Shown here: in pieces, positions 1 through 7,338 of the stretch | Numbering within the stretch: position 1 is the stretch's first letter | How the letters are laid out: every line of letters begins with the position of its first letter | From: Bacteroidales bacterium | GTDB lineage: Bacteria; Bacteroidota; Bacteroidia; Bacteroidales; UBA932 | Assembly: GCA_017935505.1 (NCBI GenBank) | Contig: JAGBHM010000004.1 | Location: forward strand, 1 to 64,000 | Direction: 5' to 3' | Length of the DNA: 64,000 nucleotides | Notes under the pieces: generated by a model | Told to the model about the DNA's origin: nothing | What the model saw: only the letters and a program-made list of their open reading frames with translations | The model's database searches: none | Program-made: the position numbers and the translations under genes

Positions 1-11
1 AACGATTTCGC

Positions 12-96
12 ATGCAAAGAAACGCAAATACCGCAAACTGCTGTTTTATAGCATTTTAATTGCTGATATTTGCGTTTTATAGGGTTTTCTTTGCAT
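12..96. repeat. Bulged inverted repeat beyond the 3' end of mnmE
   Basis: Bases 12-22 are the exact reverse complement of 86-96 (11 bp, containing ATGCAAAG), and 23-30 are the exact reverse complement of 67-74 (8 bp). The right arm carries an 11-base bulge at 75-85. The interior (31-66) holds further short AGCA/TGCT repeats. It lies 26 bases past the mnmE stop, so it may fold at the end of the mnmE transcript. There is no clean T-run after the stem, so an ordinary intrinsic terminator is not proven. Paired recombinase-binding sites are an alternative, because a similar ATGCAAAA occurs at the mnmE stop itself. Confidence 0.5.
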
Positions 97-122
97 CCGT
101 TTTCAATTCAAAAAAGTGCCAT

Positions 123-1805
123 TTATTTTCCGATGCAAAACCTTCCAAATATGTTTCCCAAGACTTCTTCGGTATTAATTTCTCCAACTATGGATCCCAA
201 ATGGTAGAGGGCTTCGCGGATGTCCTGGGCTACGAGGTCGGTTGGGGTGCCGGCGGTAAGGCCGTCTTCTACGCGATAGAGGGCAATCTGGGCATCCATA
301 AGGGCCTGATAGTGGCGTACATTTGTTACGAGTGTGGCATTTGTATTGATTGCTTGATTTTGCTGTTGTGAGCTTATTAACAGCTCTTTAAGTTCTGTTA
401 TTCCAAGTTTTCGTTTAGCTGATATTGGAAGGATTGAGATAGGGGAGAGCATGGCTCCATCTGCACCATCGGCCGCATTTGCCGCATCTGCCTCATCTGG
501 CACATTGGCACAAATTCTCTTTATCTGCTCAAGCTGCTCTTTTACTGCAGGGCTGCCAAATATTATTTCCGGAGCCGTAGCTGCAACCCCATCAGTGGTA
601 TCTACAGCAGTAGCAGTGGTATTCGCAGCCGTAATTGCATCAGTTTTGCCAGTAATATTATTCATATTAGCAGCATCAGCTGCAGCAGCCTCACCAGTTG
701 CATCAGCAGTATCAGAGTCATTCAGGCCGCCTGCAGATTTTTCAGCATCCGAAGCGTCCAGGGCATCTGCCTGCTCATAAATTTTATCAGCTTTATTTAG
801 CAGTATTACAAGCTTTTGTTTATCTTTATTTAAACGTGTACTTAAATTTATCAGACTGCTTTCAAAATATTCCGGACGGGTGGCGTCGAGCACCATTATT
901 ACAATTGAAGCCTGTTTGAGTTTCATGTATGTGCGCTCAATTCCTATTATTTCAATAGTCTCCTGAGTTTCTCGAATGCCGGCTGTGTCTATAAAACGGA
1001 AGGTTATGCCACCAAGGTTTATTGTGTCTTCAATTACATCCCTGGTTGTGCCGTGTATATTTGAAACGATTGCCTTCTCCTCGCCCAAAAGGGTGTTGAG
1101 CAGTGTACTTTTTCCAGTATTTGTCGCTCCAACAATTGCCACAGGCACACCATTTTTAATCACATTACCTAAAGTAAAAGATTCAATCAGCGAAGCGACC
1201 TTTTCAGTAACCTCTGCCAGCAACAATTTCAACTGTGTACGATCTGCAAATTCCACATCCTCTTCGCTGAAGTCAAGTTCGAGCTCCATCATCGAAACTA
1301 GATTGAGCAAATCTGAGCGCATCTGCTGCAATTCGTTTGAGAATCCGCCCTTCATCTGCTGCAGAGCCACTCTGTGAGCAGCTGAAGTTTCGGATGAAAT
1401 AAGGTCTGCAACAGCTTCTGCTTGAGCTAAATCCAGCTTGCCATTAAGAAATGCTCTTTTTGAAAATTCTCCCGGCTCCGCAAGTTTTACACCATGTGAA
1501 AGAAGCAGTTTTAGTATCTCCTGAATTATATATGATGATCCATGACAATATATCTCCGCACTATTTTCGCCTGTATATGAATGGGGGGCATTAAATGTTG
1601 CAACCATGCACTCATCTATAAGCCTGTCACCATCCTTTATTGATCCGTAACGCATCAGATACGGCTTGGCCTCTTTTCCGCCTGCCGGAGTAAATATTTT
1701 GTCAATTACATCAATTGCATCCTCACCACTTAATCTTATTATGGCAATGGCTCCAGAGCCTTGTGGAGTTGATAATGCACAGATATTTGTATTTATATAA
1801 TTCAT
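123..1805 (-). CDS. mnmE: tRNA modification GTPase MnmE with a low-complexity insert
   Basis: MnmE works with MnmG to install the aminomethyl group on U34 of some tRNAs. The 560-aa product has the N-terminal folate-binding region, then a G domain with GATNTGKST (G1), DTAGI (G3), NKAD at residues 337-340 (G4) and SAK at 462-464 (G5). The C-terminus is FCIGK with the invariant Cys. The family is usually about 455 aa. The extra ~105 residues lie almost entirely between G4 and G5 (roughly bases 425-785), as an Ala/Asp/Thr/Asn-rich low-complexity stretch with an ordinary-looking island (IIFGSPAVKEQLEQIKRIC) inside. All motifs are intact, so the protein is probably active with a disordered loop beside the nucleotide pocket. 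The start is the ATG at 1805, directly before the conserved NTNICALSTP. Confidence 0.97.
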   Translation of the reverse strand: MNYINTNICALSTPQGSGAIAIIRLSGEDAIDVIDKIFTPAGGKEAKPYLMRYGSIKDGDRLIDECMVATFNAPHSYTGENSAEIYCHGSSYIIQEILKLLLSHGVKLAEPGEFSKRAFLNGKLDLAQAEAVADLISSETSAAHRVALQQMKGGFSNELQQMRSDLLNLVSMMELELDFSEEDVEFADRTQLKLLLAEVTEKVASLIESFTLGNVIKNGVPVAIVGATNTGKSTLLNTLLGEEKAIVSNIHGTTRDVIEDTINLGGITFRFIDTAGIRETQETIEIIGIERTYMKLKQASIVIMVLDATRPEYFESSLINLSTRLNKDKQKLVILLNKADKIYEQADALDASDAEKSAGGLNDSDTADATGEAAAADAANMNNITGKTDAITAANTTATAVDTTDGVAATAPEIIFGSPAVKEQLEQIKRICANVPDEADAANAADGADGAMLSPISILPISAKRKLGITELKELLISSQQQNQAINTNATLVTNVRHYQALMDAQIALYRVEDGLTAGTPTDLVAQDIREALYHLGSIVGEINTEEVLGNIFGRFCIGK

Positions 1806-1867
1806 GGTAAATATTGATTTGTCGTATTGAGGCGTAAAAATACTAAATATTTATATAATTTTGTGGC

Positions 1868-1999
1868 ATGCGTTTACCTAAAACAGAAAAAGAGAAAGAA
1901 GAGCTTTTTAGAGAGTATTTTGCCAGATACTACCACAATATTAAGGTATATGCCTATGGAATCCTCAAAGACAATGATGATGCCAAGGAAATTATATAG
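1868..1999 (+). pseudogene. Truncated ECF sigma factor N-terminus
   Basis: An ATG at 1868 opens a 43-codon frame ending in TAG at 1997-1999. Its product (FREYFARYYHNIKVYAYGIL, then KDNDDAKEII) resembles sigma-70 region 2 of extracytoplasmic-function sigma factors, in which the DDAE-I stretch is normally followed by QEVF and core-binding and DNA-binding regions 2.3-4. None of those follow. Downstream frames give no recognisable sigma-4 domain before the terminator at 2091. A TAnnTTTG element at 1856-1863 sits 5 bases before the ATG, so any transcript would be essentially leaderless. I read it as a decayed gene. A chance short ORF is possible but less likely given the spacing of conserved residues. 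Confidence 0.5.
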
Positions 2000-2090
2000 A
2001 TCTTGCCATTGCCCACGGCCATCATCATCTGAAATTATAAAATATCTCGACAGTTTGTCAAATACTAAATAAATTCAGTATTACAAATAC

Positions 2091-2129
2091 AAAAAAGCCT
2101 CAGAACTTATATTAGTACTGAGGCTTTTT
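2091..2129 (-). terminator. Intrinsic terminator of rlmD (bidirectional)
   Basis: Bases 2092-2103 (AAAAAGCCTCAG) pair perfectly with 2118-2129 (CTGAGGCTTTTT) across a 14-base loop. The GC-rich core flanked by A-run and T-run gives a U-tract on both strands. It starts 12 bases past the rlmD stop, and on the plus strand it would end the sigma fragment transcript. Confidence 0.85.
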
Positions 2130-2141
2130 AACAAACAATCA

Positions 2142-3551
2142 TCACTTCAACTCCAGCGCCACTACATTCTCAACATGGTGGGTATGCGGGAACATGTCTA
2201 CAGGGCGTACAGCTGTGATTTTGTATTTTTCACTAAGAATAGCCAGATCGCGGGCCTGTGATGCAGGGTTGCAGCTTACATATACCATTCTCTTTGGAGC
2301 CGCCTCCAACAACACAGCGGCAACATCAGGATGGATTCCGGCACGAGGTGGGTCGAGAACTACAAGATCAGGGTGGCCGTTCTCCTCAATGAACTGGCCG
2401 GTGAGCATATCTTTCATATCACCTGCATAGAAATGGCTGTTGGTGATATTGTTGTTTTCAGCATTGATTTTCGCATCATCTATTGCCTCTTTAACATACT
2501 CTATACCAACAACTTTCTTTGCCTTAGGGCTCAGGAACAGACCAATTGTACCGGTTCCGGTATAGAGGTCATAAACCACCTCATCGCCCTTGAGATCTGC
2601 AAACTCCCTCACAACCGAATAGAGGCGGTATGCCTGCTCCGAATTGGTCTGGTAGAACGATTTTGGGCTGATTCTGAACTTGATTCCCTCCATCTGCTCA
2701 TAAACACAATCGGCTCCGCTATAATGGATTGCATCCAGATCTGAGATTGAATCATTCCTCTTGCCGTTAATAATGTAGTGCAACGATGTTATCTCTGCAA
2801 ACTGCTCTTTTACAGCATCAAGAAGCGCTTTTCTCGCCTCAATATCCTCATGTGCAAAAACAACAATCAGCATCACTTCGCCGGTAGAGGTTGTACGCAC
2901 AATCATATTGCGCAAAAATCCGGTCTGCTCGCGCAAATCAAAAAACGCAAGATTGTTCTTTATTGCATACTCCTTAATGAAGAGCCTTATTGCATTTGCA
3001 GGCTCCCTTTGCAGATGGCACTGTTTGATATCCAGAACTTTATCAAAAAATCCGCTTACATGGAAACCAAGGCCCAATTTTTCAACAGGGGAGAGGCTCT
3101 CCGCATCTTCACCCGACAGAATCCATCTTCTGTTTGAAAAGGTGAACTCCAGCTTGTTACGGTAATATCTTGTCTTCTCAGAACCCAAAATAGGCATAAT
3201 CTCCGGCAACTCAAGATGCCCGATGCGGGTAAGCTGGTCTATTACCTGCTGCTGCTTGAATTCCAGCTGTTTTTCATAGGGTAGGGGCTGCCATTTGCAT
3301 CCTCCGCACACACCATAATGCTCACAAAACGGCTCAAGCCTGATAGGAGAGGGCTGCACCAATTTCACAACTGTACCCTCCATATAACCCTTCCTTTTGC
3401 GGTTAACCTGTACATCCACAATATCTCCAGGCACACACTGAGGTACAAACAACACCTTTCCATCTACACGTGCAATAGCATTTCCTTCAGCTGCAACTGT
3501 CTCGATTTCAATATTATTCAGAACAATACGCTCTTTTTTATTTCTTGCCAT
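2142..3551 (-). CDS. rlmD: 23S rRNA (uracil-5-)-methyltransferase, RlmD/RumA family
   Basis: A SAM-dependent enzyme that methylates C5 of a uridine in 23S rRNA (U1939 in E. coli RlmD). The 469-aa protein has an N-terminal TRAM RNA-binding domain (about 10-70), an iron-sulfur type Cys cluster (CEHYGVCGGCKW, about 78-90), the SAM-binding motif DLYTGTGTIGLF, the DPPRAGIH motif, and the catalytic Cys in VYVSCNPASQARD. Length is normal for the family. The start is the ATG at 3551. A TAnnTTTG element on the minus strand (3604-3597) lies about 45 bases upstream and may be its promoter. The assignment to RlmD rather than another RumA-type paralogue is by family resemblance only. Confidence 0.93.
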   Translation of the reverse strand: MARNKKERIVLNNIEIETVAAEGNAIARVDGKVLFVPQCVPGDIVDVQVNRKRKGYMEGTVVKLVQPSPIRLEPFCEHYGVCGGCKWQPLPYEKQLEFKQQQVIDQLTRIGHLELPEIMPILGSEKTRYYRNKLEFTFSNRRWILSGEDAESLSPVEKLGLGFHVSGFFDKVLDIKQCHLQREPANAIRLFIKEYAIKNNLAFFDLREQTGFLRNMIVRTTSTGEVMLIVVFAHEDIEARKALLDAVKEQFAEITSLHYIINGKRNDSISDLDAIHYSGADCVYEQMEGIKFRISPKSFYQTNSEQAYRLYSVVREFADLKGDEVVYDLYTGTGTIGLFLSPKAKKVVGIEYVKEAIDDAKINAENNNITNSHFYAGDMKDMLTGQFIEENGHPDLVVLDPPRAGIHPDVAAVLLEAAPKRMVYVSCNPASQARDLAILSEKYKITAVRPVDMFPHTHHVENVVALELK

Positions 3552-3683
3552 AAATTACCTTGTTTTATCCCGACAAAATGATCTGATTAAAGCTCACAAA
3601 TGTACAAAAATTATATTCTTGTAGAAAAAATAGTGGTATCTTCGCGCAGTTGTTTATCGGTTTACAGCAATAAGAAGATTATT

Positions 3684-5066
3684 ATGAAGAAAATATTGTT
3701 TACTGCGGTGTTTTTGATAGCTGCAGTCTGCGCCATGTATTCACAAGAGAAACAGATAGTGATAATGACCGCCAACGATTATGGTGCGCAGCGTTGGTTC
3801 TACAGCGGCTCGGGCAACAAATTGCAGACAGACAAAATCAAAGAGCTGTATAACCAGGATTATTACATCACATCTGTTGCACACACTGCCAACGGATGGT
3901 TTGTCTGCATGTCCAAAAATGCAGGCTTTACAGCGCAATCGTACTATTATATAGATGACTGGCCTACAGAGTGGCTTTCAGAAAAGGAGAGTGCGGGCTA
4001 TTACATCACATCAATATCTCACGGCAATGGCAAATGGATGTTTGTGGTATCCAAGGGAACCGGATATACCGACCAGACTTGGAAATGGGATACCTGGGAG
4101 AATGTAGCGGCATTCATAAAAAATTATTGGGACAAAGATTACGACATCACTCAGGCTGAATATATGAACAACAAGTGGCTGGTGGTAATGAGCAAGAATA
4201 CCCAATATACTTCCCAAAGCTATGCAACACGTTCTACATACGAAGATGCAAAAGAGAAAATATCACAATTCTGGAATGATGGCAAAAGGTTGCAGTTCAT
4301 AGAGTATGGCGGAGGCAAATATTTTATTGTCGCGTCAAAATTGAAAAGTGGGAAAGTGCCTGCCCAATCATATTCTACAAGAACCAGTGGAACAAAAGAG
4401 TTCATTTCTGAAGGATGGGATGAGGGCAAATCTTTGGCATATATAGGAGGAGGCTACAGTGAGCAGCCAAAGCCAATACAGTCACAAACAACCACTTATG
4501 CACATAATCATAATCATGCACACAACAACAATGGCGGAAAGAGAGTTGTTACAGATGCCACTGTGCCATATATGAACGGCTACACAAGAAATGTAGTCTA
4601 CTCCGATGGCTCTGGATATACCGAAACTAATATTCCATGTACCAGTCTGCACTGTTCCAATGGCTTATGCACAATGTGCCGTGGTACAGGAATCTTTGTA
4701 CATCCCATTGTGAATACATCGATGCCTTGCTCTATGTGTAATTTTGGAAAATGCAAATACTGCAATGGACAAGGCCGTATAATAACAAAAAAATATTGGG
4801 CTCCGGGTGAGGCAAGTGCATACCTGCAGGCTCAGCAACAGGTAAACAACAGCAACTCGAATTCAAATTCAAACCACAACTCATCAAACCACAGTTCTGG
4901 TGTATGTCCAGATTGTGGAGGAAAAGGCTACAGACCGCAAGCATATACTTACGCTGCAGAATCATCATTCGCTCCATACCATAACTATTCAGGAAATCAG
5001 TGTCCAATTTGCGGACAATATACCGACCATTACCATTACAGATGCACAACCTGCAAACGGTATTAA
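3684..5066 (+). CDS. Secreted protein with DUF7477-like repeats and Cys-rich zinc-finger tail
   Basis: A 460-aa protein with a signal peptide (MKKILFTAVFLIAAVCAMYSQ). Residues ~20-270 hold four to five tandem units of roughly 50 aa with the pattern YYITSVAHTANGWFVCMSK, YYITSISHGNGKWMFVVSK, YDITQAEYMNNKWLVVMSK, each followed by QSY or QTW. This pattern resembles the domain I know as DUF7477, also present in plant casein-kinase-like proteins. A His/Asn linker (AHNHNHAHNNNG) leads to DnaJ-like CxxC motifs (CTMCRGTG, CSMC, CKYCNGQG), then an Asn/Ser linker, CPDCGGKGY and a final CPICGQY...CTTCKRY. The ATG at 3684 is preferred because it opens the signal peptide. Function unknown. The combination suggests an exported, probably metal-binding, binding or structural protein. 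Confidence 0.8.
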   Translation: MKKILFTAVFLIAAVCAMYSQEKQIVIMTANDYGAQRWFYSGSGNKLQTDKIKELYNQDYYITSVAHTANGWFVCMSKNAGFTAQSYYYIDDWPTEWLSEKESAGYYITSISHGNGKWMFVVSKGTGYTDQTWKWDTWENVAAFIKNYWDKDYDITQAEYMNNKWLVVMSKNTQYTSQSYATRSTYEDAKEKISQFWNDGKRLQFIEYGGGKYFIVASKLKSGKVPAQSYSTRTSGTKEFISEGWDEGKSLAYIGGGYSEQPKPIQSQTTTYAHNHNHAHNNNGGKRVVTDATVPYMNGYTRNVVYSDGSGYTETNIPCTSLHCSNGLCTMCRGTGIFVHPIVNTSMPCSMCNFGKCKYCNGQGRIITKKYWAPGEASAYLQAQQQVNNSNSNSNSNHNSSNHSSGVCPDCGGKGYRPQAYTYAAESSFAPYHNYSGNQCPICGQYTDHYHYRCTTCKRY

Positions 5067-5110
5067 TTTATTCATTAACAGAGATTTATAGTTTTTAGAC
5101 AATTTATATT

Positions 5111-6415
5111 ATGTTAAATAGCGATAATTCAAACCTGCAGCGTCTGCCTCTTCCTGAACGCATGCGTCCTACCTCACTGGATAATTATGTGGGCCAGGAA
5201 CATCTTGTCGGGAATAATGGTGTATTGAGAAAAATGATACAGACAAACCAGATTGCATCATTTATTCTCTGGGGTCCTCCGGGTGTGGGAAAGACAACTC
5301 TGGCAAGAATTGTAGCAAATATGCTCGACAGACCATTCTACACACTCTCTGCCATAAGCTCCGGTGTGAAGGATGTCCGTGAGGTTATCGATAAATGCAA
5401 AAACAACAACCTATTTGCCACCAAACGGCCGATTCTCTTCATTGATGAGATCCACCGTTTCAGTAAATCTCAACAGGATGCTCTGCTTGGCGCTGTAGAG
5501 AACGGCACATTCACACTTATTGGAGCTACAACAGAGAATCCTTCGTTTGAAGTGATAAGTCCATTATTATCGAGATGCCAGGTATATGTGCTTAAAGAGC
5601 TGGAAGTGAAACATCTTGATATACTTATGACTAATGCCCTTACAAATGATGAGTACCTTAAGACTCTTGATATTGAGGTTGTTGAAAAAGAGATGCTCTA
5701 CAGATTTTCTGGTGGTGATGCCAGAAAACTGCTCAATATTATGGAGATAATTATCTCCAACTTCCCTCCCAACGCCCCTATCCGCATAACCAATGAATTG
5801 GTTACCAATATATTACAGGAAAACATCGCTTTATACGACAAAAATGGCGAACAACATTACGACATAATCTCCGCATTTATAAAGAGCATACGCGGCTCCG
5901 ATCCTAACGGAGCAGTATATTGGCTTGCCCGCATGATTGCCGGAGGCGAAGATCCTATGTTCATTGCCAGAAGAATGGTAATCTCCGCCTCAGAAGATAT
6001 TGGTCTGGCAAATCCAAATGCAATGCTTCTTGCCCAGGCCTGCATGCAGACAGTACATCAGATAGGAATGCCGGAGGGACGCATTCCCCTCTCCGAGTGT
6101 GCCATCTATCTGGCCATATCGCCAAAAAGCAATTCTGCATATATGGCTATTAATGAAGCACTTGAATCTGTAAGAAAAGAGGGTCCCCTACCCGTTCCAC
6201 TACATTTGCGCAACGCACCGACCAAACTTATGGCGGACCTTGGCTACGCAAAAGACTATAAATACGCCCACTCTTATGCAGGCAATTTTGTGGATCAGGA
6301 GTTCCTCCCCGAAAAGCTCTCGGGCACAAGGTTTTACGAGCCAGGACAGAATGCAAAAGAAAACGAAATGCGCAAGAGGCTCCTTGCCCTCTGGAATGAA
6401 AAGTACAATTACTGA
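5111..6415 (+). CDS. rarA: Replication-associated recombination protein A (AAA+ ATPase)
   Basis: The RarA/MgsA family (WRNIP1-related) acts at stalled replication forks, related to clamp-loader ATPases. The 434-aa protein starts with an RMRPTSLDNYVGQEHLVG helix, has Walker A GPPGVGKTTLA (~57-67), Walker B LFIDEIHRF, sensor 1 GATTENPSFE and an arginine-finger region LLSRC. The C-terminal MgsA tetramerisation part includes GSDPNGAVYWLARMI and GGEDPMFIARR. Length and motif order are normal. It lies 45 bases after the secreted protein gene and may share its transcript, but the two have no obvious functional link. Confidence 0.95.
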   Translation: MLNSDNSNLQRLPLPERMRPTSLDNYVGQEHLVGNNGVLRKMIQTNQIASFILWGPPGVGKTTLARIVANMLDRPFYTLSAISSGVKDVREVIDKCKNNNLFATKRPILFIDEIHRFSKSQQDALLGAVENGTFTLIGATTENPSFEVISPLLSRCQVYVLKELEVKHLDILMTNALTNDEYLKTLDIEVVEKEMLYRFSGGDARKLLNIMEIIISNFPPNAPIRITNELVTNILQENIALYDKNGEQHYDIISAFIKSIRGSDPNGAVYWLARMIAGGEDPMFIARRMVISASEDIGLANPNAMLLAQACMQTVHQIGMPEGRIPLSECAIYLAISPKSNSAYMAINEALESVRKEGPLPVPLHLRNAPTKLMADLGYAKDYKYAHSYAGNFVDQEFLPEKLSGTRFYEPGQNAKENEMRKRLLALWNEKYNY

Positions 6416-6492
6416 AAACAGCACAACTTTCCGTGGCCAACATTGTTGATATTAGAGCAAATTATTGTTCTGATATTAATAATGTATAGCAA

Positions 6493-7278
6493 ATGAAAAA
6501 GTTAGTGAATAAAGTGGCCCTTATCACGGGGGCCTCGAGCGGTATAGGCAAAGCTGTTGCCGAAAGATTTGTAAAAGAGGGTGCAAAGGTTGTAATTGCA
6601 GACCGTGATTATGAGAAGGCATGTAAATTTGCAAGTTCCCTGAGAGACAATCAGTACCATGCAGAGGCTGTGGAATTTGAAGCCCAGGATCTGCACAGTG
6701 CCGCTAAAATTGTTGATAAATCGATAGAGTTTTTCGGAAGCATCGATTGCCTTGTAAATAATGTGGGAGGCAGCAACCTCTCAAAGGACAAGAATGTCGA
6801 AGAGCTTGATATCAAGTATTTTGATGAAGTTCTACATGTCAATCTGCGCAGTATGATTGCAACAGCTCAGGCGGCACTGCCATATATGAAGAGCAGCAGA
6901 CAGGGCACAATTGTAAATGTAGCTTCAATAGGCGGCATGCTCGGAGATTTCAGGGGAACCCTGTATGGCATCAGCAAAGCCGGTGTAATCAACCTCACCA
7001 GATATATCGCAACACAATACGGACAATACGGCATCCGCTGCAACGGCGTGGCACCAGGTCTGGTACTCACCCCTGCCGCAATCAATAACCTTTCAGCTTC
7101 TGAAAGGGAGATCTTTTTGAAATACAACACATTGCCATATGCAGGTTCTCCGGAGGACATTGCCGGTATCATCACATTCCTTGCAAGTGAAGATGCAAGA
7201 TATTTGTCGGGACAAACAATAATTGCCGACGGTGGAATGAGTTGCCATAATCCTACAGTAAAAGATATATCCGAATAA
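6493..7278 (+). CDS. Short-chain dehydrogenase/reductase
   Basis: A classical SDR of 261 aa, an NAD(P)-dependent oxidoreductase. It shows the cofactor motif TGASSGIG (~13-20), NNVGG in place of the usual NNAG, catalytic Ser in NVASIGG, the YGISK Tyr-Lys pair, and a C-terminal SGQTIIADGGMS. Asp in IADRDY after beta-2 suggests preference for NAD(H). Substrate cannot be read from the sequence; 3-oxoacyl-ACP reductase or sugar/polyol dehydrogenase are both plausible. The next gene, encoding an amino-sugar-type protein, starts 60 bases downstream in the same direction. Confidence 0.9.
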   Translation: MKKLVNKVALITGASSGIGKAVAERFVKEGAKVVIADRDYEKACKFASSLRDNQYHAEAVEFEAQDLHSAAKIVDKSIEFFGSIDCLVNNVGGSNLSKDKNVEELDIKYFDEVLHVNLRSMIATAQAALPYMKSSRQGTIVNVASIGGMLGDFRGTLYGISKAGVINLTRYIATQYGQYGIRCNGVAPGLVLTPAAINNLSASEREIFLKYNTLPYAGSPEDIAGIITFLASEDARYLSGQTIIADGGMSCHNPTVKDISE

Positions 7279-7338
7279 TAGGAAGATTTGACAAAAAATT
7301 GTATTTTTACAGAATAATGATACTAAAAAGAGTGCAAT

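Noticed and set aside
451..780. Ala/Ser-rich plus-strand frame opposite the mnmE insert
   Set aside because: It is the complement of the GCN-repeat low-complexity insert in mnmE; its length is explained by that composition.
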